55,589 nt of DNA from Agrilactobacillus yilanensis (GTDB lineage Bacteria > Bacillota > Bacilli > Lactobacillales > Lactobacillaceae). The stretch is taken from contig NZ_RHOY01000021.1 in assembly GCF_003946725.1 (NCBI RefSeq), forward strand, positions 1-55,589. Direction: 5' to 3'. Positions within the stretch are counted from its first letter, which is position 1. Every line of letters starts with the position of its first letter. The position numbers and the translations under genes are program-made. A model generated the notes under the pieces. That model was not told the origin of the DNA. It did no database searches and saw only the letters and a list, made by a program, of their open reading frames with translations. Below, one piece after another: positions 35,368 through 44,073 of this stretch.

Positions 35368-36588
35368 ATGATTTTATCACATTATAAAATTAAGCATCGC
35401 TTTGGAAAATTACGTTGGCTTTTTGGGACTGGTATCGGTGCGAGCGTAGTGGCTTTTGGCATGGATATCGCCGGGCCTCTCTTAGCCGGAAGTTCGCCTG
35501 ATAATCCTGCATTCAAGATTATTATATGGGCCGTTGGTGCTCTGTTCGTCATGATAGGTAGTGTAATTATTGGTTGGCAATTATATCGGTTGATCAAATT
35601 GTTGCCTTTCAAAGGTGGCATTCAAGCGCCAACTGTACGTAATCGCTGGTATCGTCGTTGGTGGCAGTCATTAAAACATCAAACGTTACCCCATGCTTTA
35701 AGACCAAAGACGCATAAACGAGTTTATGTAATGTTTCGCGATAGTGAGCAATATACCGATTATGCGCAACCGTTTAATGAATTCGTCAATCTAATGAATG
35801 GCCGCGCATTACCAGAAGTCGCTCAGTGGCAAAGTGAGTATCAGGTGTTATTGACTCAGATTGAGCAATATGGTGATGATCATCAATTTAATAATCAGGA
35901 TTTACGACAACGGTCGGCTCAGTATAAGTGGCCAACTTTAATTTGGCATAATCATTATCGAGCACTGGCAGTGACGCTACCAGATTTGAACTTGTACCAA
36001 CACACGATGACTCGTATGTACCAGGCTTTAGACACAGTTGCTGATGGGGGACTCTGGGAATTTGATTACCTTAATCAAATAAGGTATGAACAAATAACAC
36101 TAAAAGGGGCTGCTGAATTAAGGCGTATGATCAATCAGTATGCGCGTTCACATGATGGTGAATTAAATATTGAGGAGATGCCTGAGAATCAAACAGAACA
36201 GTTTGGCGTTGCTAATGATCATCGAGATCACTACTGGTGTTATGTGTTGTTGTTAGCTAACGGGCGTTTTTATGTGGGGATTACTAATAACCCTTCTCGT
36301 CGGATGAAAGAACATCAATCCGGTTCAGGTTCAAAGGTGACGCATAACGGTCAGGTAGTCGGTATGGCAGCACTTAAAGATCTTGGGACGATGACTTACG
36401 GTGCGGCTGAGCGATTAGAAGATGAAGAAACATTACGACTTATGACGCGTTATGGCGTGACTAATGTCCGCGGTGGGCATTGGGCCATTGACGAAACAAA
36501 AAATACGATTTTTCGGTTATTACGTCAGCGCGGTGATATTTTGGCTACACACAATATTAGTCCTTATGATATGCTCTGGGGCGATTAG
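35368..36588 (+). CDS. Membrane-anchored GIY-YIG domain protein
   Basis: This 406-residue protein begins with two transmembrane helices (about 15-37 and 48-72), followed by a basic segment (RNRWYRRWW) and a middle region of about 190 residues that I do not recognise. The C-terminal part from about 287 carries a GIY-YIG nuclease-like domain: CYVLLLANGRFYVGITNN with the paired Y-V and Y-V-G motifs, then RRMKEH with the conserved Arg and His, and a later Glu in AERLEDEET. GIY-YIG domains cut DNA, but membrane tethering is unusual. It is transcribed alone. It could act in DNA uptake, defence or repair; none of this is shown. Confidence 0.75.
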   Translation: MILSHYKIKHRFGKLRWLFGTGIGASVVAFGMDIAGPLLAGSSPDNPAFKIIIWAVGALFVMIGSVIIGWQLYRLIKLLPFKGGIQAPTVRNRWYRRWWQSLKHQTLPHALRPKTHKRVYVMFRDSEQYTDYAQPFNEFVNLMNGRALPEVAQWQSEYQVLLTQIEQYGDDHQFNNQDLRQRSAQYKWPTLIWHNHYRALAVTLPDLNLYQHTMTRMYQALDTVADGGLWEFDYLNQIRYEQITLKGAAELRRMINQYARSHDGELNIEEMPENQTEQFGVANDHRDHYWCYVLLLANGRFYVGITNNPSRRMKEHQSGSGSKVTHNGQVVGMAALKDLGTMTYGAAERLEDEETLRLMTRYGVTNVRGGHWAIDETKNTIFRLLRQRGDILATHNISPYDMLWGD

Positions 36589-36632
36589 TATTGGTGATTA
36601 TGACCTTATTTTAGAATTATAGTTAACCAAAT

Positions 36633-36663
36633 AAAAAGCTAGACCCGCTGGCCTAGCTTTTTT
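36633..36663. terminator. Bidirectional terminator
   Basis: AAAAAGCTAG pairs with CTAGCTTTTT around ACCCGCTGGC; both strands end in T runs. Confidence 0.88.
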
Positions 36664-36666
36664 GCA

Positions 36667-36927
36667 TTAAGCATTGTAAATAAATGAAATAATTACGTTA
36701 CAAACAAAAACAAAGATGATGACACCCCAAGATAAACTCCGCAATCGATCGCGACTGCTCGTTTCTAAAAAAGTGTAGATCACGGTTACCAAAAATAAAA
36801 TTAAGATGATCGTCTGAAAGATCGCAAAAAATGAATTTTCCATGGCAACTTGCATGATGTTAAAAACCACTGTAGCCAAGGCTAAAACAATGGAGCCTAC
36901 AAAAGGGCCACGACCACTTTTTTCCAT
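36667..36927 (-). CDS. Small three-helix membrane protein
   Basis: This 86-residue protein has three predicted transmembrane helices (about 10-28, 33-53, 64-84) and a short basic loop SSRDRLRS between the last two. No family is recognised. GGAGG precedes the ATG. It lies downstream of the P-type ATPase on the same strand, with 64 bases between, and may be co-transcribed. Confidence 0.65.
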   Translation of the reverse strand: MEKSGRGPFVGSIVLALATVVFNIMQVAMENSFFAIFQTIILILFLVTVIYTFLETSSRDRLRSLSWGVIIFVFVCNVIISFIYNA

Positions 36928-36991
36928 AGTAAGACCTCCGAATCAATACTGATTATCTTACTGAATTCTAGCGCTGTTGGCAACTAGTAAC

Positions 36992-39340
36992 TTAACGCCA
37001 ATTAATTCTAGAAAAGACCCGCTTGCCTAACACTTCGCGCATGAAGACAAAAACCGGAACAGCGCTAAAGCCTAACGGTAGATAGAAAATTGCTAAACGC
37101 CAAGAAATTAGAGAAACAAATTTAAAGATACCGCCTAAACCTAAAAAGACGGCAAGAAAGGCCACAATTAAGCTGACAATCAAAACGAGTTTGCCGCGGT
37201 TTAATGGCCAGGAGATAGCCGCTAATGCACAAAAGCCGACGATGCCCGTCATTAGAACAGTTAACGTTGAGGTGGTGCTGTAGGATAAACTAAAGATTCG
37301 ACCAATAACTTGAATGATCACGGTATAAAAAACCACACTTAAGGCGCCGGGAAGCGCAGTTTCCATGACATTAAGCATAAAGCGTTTTTTGATCGCTTGA
37401 TAATTGGGCTCTAAAGCTAAGATAAAAGATGGTAGCCCCACAGTTAACGCAGAAATAGGGGTTAACTGTCTTGGCCGGAAAGGATAGTCGCTGTTTAAGA
37501 AGATGAATAAAATGGTTAAAATAACCGAATAGATCGTTTTGATTAAGTATAAAGAAGCCACACGTTCTACGTTGTTAATGACCCGGCGGCCTTCGTTTAA
37601 AACGAAGATCATCGCGTCAAAGTTAGAATCTAATAGTACAAAATCCGCAATACTTTGCGTAGATTCAGCACCGCTGGCCATGGCCACGCTACAATCAGAT
37701 TGGCGCAAAGCTAAAATATCATTAACGCCATCTCCCGTCATGCCTACAGTGTGCCCGGCTTTTTGGTAAGCGGCAATTAAGTGCTGCTTTTGCACGGGAC
37801 TGACTCGGCCAAAGACGGTATATTTGGCCACCAGCGCATCAAAATCACCATCTGGGCCAATTGTGGACATATCAATGGCCGCACTGGCATGTTCAATCCC
37901 CGCTTGCTGAGCCACATGGGAGACGGTTAAAGGATTATCTCCGGAAATAACTTTAATCGCTACTTGTTGTGCCCGTAAATACGCAAAAGTTTCTTCAGCA
38001 TTGGGCCGTAATTCATCAGTAATCAATAATAAAGCCACGGGGGTTAACGTATCATTATTTTCTTGTCGCAGGGGTGTTTGACCAGCGGTGACTAATAACA
38101 CCCGAAAGCCTTCTTTGGCAAATGTTGTGATTTGCTGTTGCTGCTGGTCAGATAATGGCGACTGCTGATAGATAAATTCAGGCGCCCCGATAATGACACT
38201 CATGCCATCCGTAAATTCCACACCGCTCCATTTCCGTTGTGAAGAAAACGGGATGGTCGTTTTTGTCTCAGGGGTCGTTTTTTCAAAAAAATGCTTTAAA
38301 GCCGTTGCTGTTTGATTTTCGTCATTGATGCCGTAGACCGCATTTGCAATTAAGTCTTGTAACTGCTGGTCGGGCTGATCACTTAAATTAATTAAGCGAT
38401 GCACCGTTAGATTCCCAGTTGTGATGGTGCCAGTTTTGTCTAAGCAAAGGGTATCGACCCGGGCCAAAGACTCAATGGCACTTAAAGAACGAACGAGGAC
38501 CTTTTTTCGACTCAAATTGACAGCCCCGACGGCTAAAGCGATGGAAGTCAATAAGACGAGGCCTTCTGGGATCATGCCCACCATCGCCGCAGCAGTATTC
38601 AAAATAGATTGATTTAAACTGCTGCCTCGATGTAAGGTGGCCACCAATAAAAGGGCACCTAGGGGCATGATCACAATGGTTAAGACTTTAATGATCCGAT
38701 TAATCGTGTTTAATAATTCGCTGCTGTCACGTTTTTCCTGCTGGGCTTGATTCGCTAATTTGGACACAAAACTCTGATCACCAACAGCCGTTACTTGGCA
38801 CAGTATTTGGCCGCTGATTAAAAAACTACCAGACATTAAAGGATCGCCCACATTTTTTAAAATTGCATCGGTTTCACCGGTGAGTTGCGATTCGTCCACC
38901 TCGGCGTTACGCGTCTGTAGTACGTGGCCATCCACTGGGATGCTGTCACCACGTTTAAGTAAAAGGACATCATCTAGTACAATATCTGCACGGTGCAAGG
39001 CCACTAATTGATGGTTACGAATCACTTCATAACTTTCTTGAGTCAATAGCGACATACTATCAATGGCCCGCTTAGCCCGAATTTCTTGAACAATACCAAT
39101 CACCGTGTTAAAAAAGACAGTACCCATGAAAAGCAGATCTAAATAACTATGGGTATACGAGACGAACACAGCAATAATGACGTTAATCAAGTTGAATAAC
39201 GTCAAGGTATTGTCGGAAATAATCCGCTTAATACTACGGGTTAGTGGTTTTGGCGGTGTATTTTGTTGGTGATTGGCGATCCGTTGTGCAACTTGTGCAT
39301 CTGTTAGACCAATCGACGCAATATCTTTTATTTTAGCCAT
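36992..39340 (-). CDS. P-type cation ATPase (CtpE-like)
   Basis: This 782-residue membrane pump has eight to ten transmembrane helices. The actuator motif is LTGET near 153-157, the transmembrane PEGL lies at 258-261, the phosphorylated Asp301 is in DKTGTITTGN, and the hinge motif is MTGDGVND. There is no N-terminal metal-binding domain. PEGL and the compact N-terminus fit the CtpE-like group, reported to move Ca2+, rather than the heavy-metal CPx class. Substrate remains an inference. GAGGT precedes the ATG. Upstream is an unusual structured intergenic region. Confidence 0.88.
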   Translation of the reverse strand: MAKIKDIASIGLTDAQVAQRIANHQQNTPPKPLTRSIKRIISDNTLTLFNLINVIIAVFVSYTHSYLDLLFMGTVFFNTVIGIVQEIRAKRAIDSMSLLTQESYEVIRNHQLVALHRADIVLDDVLLLKRGDSIPVDGHVLQTRNAEVDESQLTGETDAILKNVGDPLMSGSFLISGQILCQVTAVGDQSFVSKLANQAQQEKRDSSELLNTINRIIKVLTIVIMPLGALLLVATLHRGSSLNQSILNTAAAMVGMIPEGLVLLTSIALAVGAVNLSRKKVLVRSLSAIESLARVDTLCLDKTGTITTGNLTVHRLINLSDQPDQQLQDLIANAVYGINDENQTATALKHFFEKTTPETKTTIPFSSQRKWSGVEFTDGMSVIIGAPEFIYQQSPLSDQQQQQITTFAKEGFRVLLVTAGQTPLRQENNDTLTPVALLLITDELRPNAEETFAYLRAQQVAIKVISGDNPLTVSHVAQQAGIEHASAAIDMSTIGPDGDFDALVAKYTVFGRVSPVQKQHLIAAYQKAGHTVGMTGDGVNDILALRQSDCSVAMASGAESTQSIADFVLLDSNFDAMIFVLNEGRRVINNVERVASLYLIKTIYSVILTILFIFLNSDYPFRPRQLTPISALTVGLPSFILALEPNYQAIKKRFMLNVMETALPGALSVVFYTVIIQVIGRIFSLSYSTTSTLTVLMTGIVGFCALAAISWPLNRGKLVLIVSLIVAFLAVFLGLGGIFKFVSLISWRLAIFYLPLGFSAVPVFVFMREVLGKRVFSRINWR

Positions 39341-39739
39341 CTGCTATACCTCATTTATTTTTACCATAGTTTAATTTTACTTCATTTCTGTGAAAAAAAT
39401 GCGTTAAATTAAAAAATCAGCCCCAAGTTGGATAAAGGCTGAAAAATTTAAAGTTCTAAGTTTATTTAAGGCAAAATAAAGAGCCGCTAGTTGGGAGTTC
39501 CAGCGACTCAGGAGTAAGGGTTGTCTGTGTTCAACAACACAGACCTGATTTTACTTTGGAGGAGTAAAATGAAAAAGCTAATACTGATAGAATATTGGGG
39601 GTATTGCTATCAGTAGTGGGGTTGGATAAAATGACTATTGATTAATAATCATTTACAAGTGCTACTTTAATATGGAAATGTGAAGAAATTATGAATAAAA
39701 TGGGGTAAACACCAAAAATCAGACTTAAGGAGTAGGCCA
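39341..39739. other. Structured divergent intergenic region
   Basis: Between the ATPase and HAD genes lie several hairpins: CAGCC/GGCTG at 39419-39440 (on the minus strand followed by T6), GAGCCGCT/AGCGACTC at 39481-39509 (minus strand followed by TTTATTTT), and a perfect 9-bp GTCTGTGTT/AACACAGAC at 39523-39544. These features suggest a small structured RNA or attenuated leaders. A candidate 15-residue ORF follows at 39569. Confidence 0.5.
39569..39616 (+). CDS. Candidate 15-residue peptide
   Basis: A very good ribosome site (GGAGGAG, five to six bases before ATG) precedes a 15-codon ORF reading MKKLILIEYWGYCYQ. It is rich in aromatic residues at its end. It might be a leader peptide or a small membrane-active peptide. 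No promoter is certain, and it lies 123 bases before the HAD gene. Confidence 0.3.
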   Translation: MKKLILIEYWGYCYQ

Positions 39740-40402
39740 ATGACAAGAACAGTTTTTTTCGATTTAGACGGGACTTTAACCAATTCTAAAAAAGGAATTT
39801 TAAGTGCCCTGCATTATGCTTTTGACCAGATGCATCAGCCGCAACCAGACGGGGTGACACTGATGAAATTTATTGGACCGGCCTTGCCAGATTCTTTACG
39901 GGAATTCACCGCAATGCAGACGTTACCGGAAATAAAGCGATTTATCGAAGCCTTTCAAGAATATTATGGGGCAAAAGGCTGGTCTGAAAATGAAGTTTTT
40001 CCAGGTATTTCACCAATGCTGCAACATTTAAATACTGCTGGGATCCAAGTGGCTGTTGCGACAGCTAAACCTGAGAAATTTTCAGTTCGTATCTGTGATC
40101 ACTTTGAGTTTACGCCCCAATTAATTGGGATTAGCGCCGCAACGAATGATGAAGTTACTCGGACACAAAAGGCAGATATTGTGGCTTATGGCCTGACCGA
40201 ATTTAAGATTGAAGATTTAGCCAATACGATTATGGTGGGTGATCGGGCCAGTGATATTCATGGTGGTCAAGTGAATCATTTAAAAACAATCGGTGTAGGC
40301 TATGGTTTCGGTACTTTAGAGGAATTAAATGCGGCTCAGCCAACGTATTTAGCACCAACTGTGGCGGATTTAGAACAAAAACTTTTAGATTGGAGCATTT
40401 AA
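39740..40402 (+). CDS. HAD-family phosphatase (Gph/PpaX-like)
   Basis: This 220-residue cytosolic phosphatase has motif I FFDLDGTLTNS with nucleophile Asp8 and acid Asp10, a helical cap (about 15-85), motif II VATAKPEK, and motif IV MVGDRASDIHGG. This pattern fits phosphoglycolate-phosphatase-like or nucleotide-phosphatase HAD enzymes. AAGGAG precedes the ATG. Fumarase begins two bases after its stop, so the two form an operon. Confidence 0.85.
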   Translation: MTRTVFFDLDGTLTNSKKGILSALHYAFDQMHQPQPDGVTLMKFIGPALPDSLREFTAMQTLPEIKRFIEAFQEYYGAKGWSENEVFPGISPMLQHLNTAGIQVAVATAKPEKFSVRICDHFEFTPQLIGISAATNDEVTRTQKADIVAYGLTEFKIEDLANTIMVGDRASDIHGGQVNHLKTIGVGYGFGTLEELNAAQPTYLAPTVADLEQKLLDWSI

Positions 40403-40403
40403 A

Positions 40404-41762
40404 ATGGCTTATCGGATCGAAAAAGATGCCTTAGGACCGGTTGAAGTACCGGATAATGTCTTATGGGGCCCCCAGACACAACGGAGTTTAAAAAACTTTG
40501 AGATTGGCCCTAAGATGCCTTATGACGTGATTCAAGCGCTAATAACGGTCAAAATGGCAGCCGCAGCCGTGAATCAGAAGCTCGGCGTTTTGGACAAAGC
40601 TAAAGCCGAGCTCATCGTGGCCAGCTGTCAAAAATTGTTGGCTGGCGATTATCAAGCTCAATTTCCGTTAGTTGTTTATCAAACTGGCAGCGGCACACAA
40701 ACCAACATGAATGTGAACGAAGTGATTGTGCACATGGCCCAGCAAATCAATCCTAATTTACCCCTGCATCCTAACGATGATGTGAACCATAGTCAAAGCT
40801 CCAATGACACTTTTCCAACGGCAATGGCCATTACTGCAAGTTTAAAAATACCCCTGCTTTTAAAAACTTTAACGCAGCTGCGACAGACGTTAAAACAAAA
40901 AATTGTTGAATTTGACAGTGTGATCAAAATTGGGCGTACCCATTTACAAGATGCCACACCATTAACTGTTGGCCAAGAATTAAGCGGTTATGAAAGTGCG
41001 CTAGCCCACGATCAAGCTTATTTGACACAACTGCAAGCCACACTTTTGGAATTGCCAATTGGGGGGACTGCGGTAGGTACCGGTTTAAACGCACCGGCAG
41101 AATTTGCGGTGGAGATGACCCATTATTTAGCCCAGCATTATCAAATGAATTTTGTGCCGGCACCTAATAATTTCCAAGGCTTAGCCAATCATAGTGGGTT
41201 AAATATTGTCCACGGCGCTTTAAAAACATTAGCCAGCGATCTGGTCAAAATTGGCAACGACATTCGTTTTTTGGCATCTGGACCTAGAGCTGGCTATGGT
41301 GAGTTTCAAATTCCAGCCAATGAACCGGGCTCATCAATTATGCCGGGAAAAGTGAACCCTACCCAAGTAGAAGCGTTAACGATGGTTTGTGCCCGTGTTT
41401 TTGGCAATGATACGACCTTAACTTTCGCAGCCAGCCAAGGTAACTTTGAATTAAATGTTTATAAACCAGTGATTATTGCCACTTTTTTGGAAAGTTGCAC
41501 ATTATTAACGCAAGTGATCCATTCTTTTGACGTTCATTTGATGAAGGGGTTAAGTGTGCATCCAAAACGCATTGCGGCATTGATGACCCATTCGTTGATG
41601 ACGGTTACAGCGCTGACGCCGCACATTGGTTACAGTAAGAGTGCAGAAATTGCCCAAAAGGCGCAAAAAGAAGGCACCACCTTAAAAGATGCTGCCTTAG
41701 CTTTAAATTATTTAACAGCGGAACAGTTTGATGCTTGGATGGATTTCAAAAAAATGGTCTAA
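40404..41762 (+). CDS. fumC: Class II fumarate hydratase
   Basis: This 452-residue homotetrameric lyase interconverts fumarate and malate. Motifs: TGSGTQTNMNVNEV, HPNDDVNHSQSSNDTFPT, the GRTHLQDATP loop with a catalytic His, and the signature GSSIMPGKVNP (about 309-319) with the catalytic Ser. The TGSGTQTNMNVNEV and PTQVEA details favour fumarase over aspartate ammonia-lyase. It is the second gene after the HAD phosphatase; its ribosome site (TTGGAG) lies within the end of that gene. Its stop codon overlaps that of the convergent nitroreductase. In lactobacilli it serves partial reductive citrate or malate metabolism. Confidence 0.92.
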   Translation: MAYRIEKDALGPVEVPDNVLWGPQTQRSLKNFEIGPKMPYDVIQALITVKMAAAAVNQKLGVLDKAKAELIVASCQKLLAGDYQAQFPLVVYQTGSGTQTNMNVNEVIVHMAQQINPNLPLHPNDDVNHSQSSNDTFPTAMAITASLKIPLLLKTLTQLRQTLKQKIVEFDSVIKIGRTHLQDATPLTVGQELSGYESALAHDQAYLTQLQATLLELPIGGTAVGTGLNAPAEFAVEMTHYLAQHYQMNFVPAPNNFQGLANHSGLNIVHGALKTLASDLVKIGNDIRFLASGPRAGYGEFQIPANEPGSSIMPGKVNPTQVEALTMVCARVFGNDTTLTFAASQGNFELNVYKPVIIATFLESCTLLTQVIHSFDVHLMKGLSVHPKRIAALMTHSLMTVTALTPHIGYSKSAEIAQKAQKEGTTLKDAALALNYLTAEQFDAWMDFKKMV

Positions 41763-42535
41763 GCCTTATCGGTCAATAAAAAGCCTTGCTGATGAACGAC
41801 GTGTAATAATTCACCACGGGCATCTGGTTGGGTCATTAAGCTGCGTTTGACTTGATTCGTGAACGTGTCCACCCGCTTGTTCGCTTCTCGTAAGTCGTAA
41901 TATTCGTGGACGCGGGCATCGTAGTCTTCTAACTGCGGTAAGATTGGCGTTGGTAATTGATAGCTATTTTCAAAGTGCATAAATGTTTCAGGTAAGCGGG
42001 GTTTGAGCTGTGGCTGTTGATCAGGATAACCAACCGCTAGTCCTAGAATTGGGAAAGTTAATTTTGGCAAGTCTAAAATATCTATGATCTTTTGGGCATC
42101 ATTTAAAATACTGCCTAAAATAACCGTACCCAGGCCTAAACTTTCAGCAGCATTTACCGTATTTTGAACGGCTAAGACGGTATCGGAGAAGCCAGCAAAA
42201 AATTTTGCGGCAGAGCCTAGTTTATTTTCATCTTGGCCTTGTTCATGACCAATTTGTAAATTACGATATTGGTCTAGCACGAAAACAAATAAATGACCGT
42301 TGTTAGCTATGTAAGGTTGGTGGCTAACTTCAGAGATCGCTTGTTTTTTAACGGGATCGGTCACACTAATTACTGTGCAAGCTTGTAGAAATTGAGAGGA
42401 CGCTGTATGTCGGGCCACATCAATTAGCGCTTGGACAGTTTCTTTGTCTAACGGGATTTGTTTAAAAGCTCGGATGGTCTTGTGATTAATCTGGCGTTGA
42501 ATGGTATCGTTAAAAGCTTCGTTAACTGGTTTCAT
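41759..42535 (-). CDS. NfrA-like NADPH nitroreductase
   Basis: This 258-residue flavin reductase of the nitroreductase superfamily is in the longer NfrA/FRP-like group. The N-terminal HKTIRAFKQIPLDKE is the FMN motif, HTASSQFLQACTVI follows, and AAESLGLGTVILGSI with VGYPDQQPQLKPRLP ends the core. The C-terminal extension of about 50 residues is typical of NfrA-like enzymes. It reduces flavins, nitro compounds or disulfides; the natural substrate is unknown. It is not closely similar to the other nitroreductase in the window. AAAGGAG is placed before the ATG, and the stop overlaps the fumC stop. Confidence 0.85.
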   Translation of the reverse strand: MKPVNEAFNDTIQRQINHKTIRAFKQIPLDKETVQALIDVARHTASSQFLQACTVISVTDPVKKQAISEVSHQPYIANNGHLFVFVLDQYRNLQIGHEQGQDENKLGSAAKFFAGFSDTVLAVQNTVNAAESLGLGTVILGSILNDAQKIIDILDLPKLTFPILGLAVGYPDQQPQLKPRLPETFMHFENSYQLPTPILPQLEDYDARVHEYYDLREANKRVDTFTNQVKRSLMTQPDARGELLHVVHQQGFLLTDKA

Positions 42536-42684
42536 GGGTTAAACTCCTTTATCTTTAGTTGCGGATGTTCATACAATTTAAACTTCCAGGTACTTTCATT
42601 CTAAGCTAAATAGTAGATTAAAAAAAGAGATATGGTAAATATTAGAATAAGTGGTATAATTACAAAAATTTTACTGTTTCTTGC

Positions 42685-42713
42685 TTGTATCTGACGTTTG
42701 TGATTGTTATAAC
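42685..42713 (+). promoter_or_regulatory. Promoter of the CDF-YdcF operon, followed by a leader hairpin
   Basis: TTGTAT, 17 bases and TATAAC make a plausible promoter. In the 110-base leader AGTGGCA pairs with TGCCATT (about 42733-42760), followed by a weak ATTTTG tail. This could be an attenuator but is less convincing than those of gdhA and the LTA-synthase-like gene. Confidence 0.5.
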
Positions 42714-42829
42714 TGAGTTAGTGACGACACTTTAGTGGCAGATCCTTTGGGTTTGCCATTATTTTGATTCCAAATTCATGGCAAAGTTGGCGGGATTGTT
42801 GTTAAAATCTTTGTATTGGAGCGATTTGT

Positions 42830-44038
42830 ATGATAAGTTTTATCATCAATTGGTCAGATCAACGGTTTAAAACCCGTAAGCCAGAGGCACGCCGTGAGGG
42901 TTATGGTCTTGTATCTGGATTCATTGGTTTGGGGACAAATGTATTGTTGGCAGTGATGAAATTAATGATCGGCCTTTTTTCAGGTAGTGTTTCAATTATG
43001 GCAGACGCACTAAATAGTGTGACAGACACTTTTGCTTCAATTTTGACGTTGATGGGTTTTAAAATTGCGGCCAAAGATCCTGATGAAGGCCATCCCTATG
43101 GCCATCAGCGGTTTGAATATATTAGTGGCTTGTTTATTTCAATTTTATTGTTATTTGTGGGAATACAGTTTTTACAGACTTCTGTCAAAAAAATTATAAC
43201 GCCCCACAGTGTGAAAATATCACTGTTAGTCTTAATCGTGTTGGCTATTTCAATTTTGATGAAATTATGGCAAAATTTATTTTATGAACGCATTGGGCAC
43301 CATATTAATTCTCAAACATTAATTGCCACCGCTAAAGACAGCTTTATGGATGTTTTAACAACGGCCGCGATTTTAGTTTCGGCATTGATTTATCAAATTT
43401 GGCAGTTAAATATTGACGGCTGGGTTGGCTTAGCGGTGGCGATTTACATTAGTATTAGCGGTTTTTTGATGTTGCGGGAATTCACCAATCAATTGTTAGG
43501 CAATCGCCCAAGTTTTAAAGCGGTAGACCGGATGACTAAAGCGTTGGAGCAGTATCATGCGCTGTTAGGCTTTCACGATTTGTTGATTCATAGTTATGGG
43601 CCTAATGCAATTTTTGCCACAGTTGATGTGGAGATTGATAGTCGGTGGACATTGGACCAGGCCCATGAGATGATCAATGATATTGAACAAGATTTTAAAA
43701 AACAATTGGCGGTGACGTTAGTTTGTCATCTGGATCCGATTGATCTGGATAATCGCCATTACAATGAAATTCATAGCGCGATTAAACGGATTATTAAAGC
43801 TTATGATATGAACTTGCATACCCATGACTTTCATGTGGAACAAGAAGAAAGTGGTGAAGTGGTGCAGTTTGATATTGTGGTCCCACAAAAGATTGACGTT
43901 AGCGATCATGATTTAAATCAACAAATTACCCGGGATTTAAAAGAGGAATTTCCGGATATTGCTACAGATATTAATTTTGATCATAACTATATTGGTGAAG
44001 ATAAAAGCACTTTTGATGATGATTCAGCAGCTTCTTAG
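42830..44038 (+). CDS. Cation diffusion facilitator, manganese-type
   Basis: This 402-residue CDF exporter has six transmembrane helices in the first 225 residues and a long cytosolic C-terminal domain. The metal site in helix 2 reads NSVTD (Asn62, Asp66) and that in helix 5 KDSFMD (Asp-x3-Asp). That NxxxD plus DxxxD pairing is the signature of Mn2+-exporting CDFs such as MneP and MntE, unlike the His-containing zinc class. It probably expels excess Mn2+ in exchange for protons. GGAGCG lies before the ATG. The YdcF-like gene follows 35 bases later. Confidence 0.85.
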   Translation: MISFIINWSDQRFKTRKPEARREGYGLVSGFIGLGTNVLLAVMKLMIGLFSGSVSIMADALNSVTDTFASILTLMGFKIAAKDPDEGHPYGHQRFEYISGLFISILLLFVGIQFLQTSVKKIITPHSVKISLLVLIVLAISILMKLWQNLFYERIGHHINSQTLIATAKDSFMDVLTTAAILVSALIYQIWQLNIDGWVGLAVAIYISISGFLMLREFTNQLLGNRPSFKAVDRMTKALEQYHALLGFHDLLIHSYGPNAIFATVDVEIDSRWTLDQAHEMINDIEQDFKKQLAVTLVCHLDPIDLDNRHYNEIHSAIKRIIKAYDMNLHTHDFHVEQEESGEVVQFDIVVPQKIDVSDHDLNQQITRDLKEEFPDIATDINFDHNYIGEDKSTFDDDSAAS

Positions 44039-44073
44039 TTTTTGGATAGTCGGGGCTTATTTGGGAGGTATTT

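Noticed and set aside
39341-39739. yybP-ykoY manganese riboswitch before the P-type ATPase
   Set aside because: The conserved sequence elements of that riboswitch were not found on either strand.
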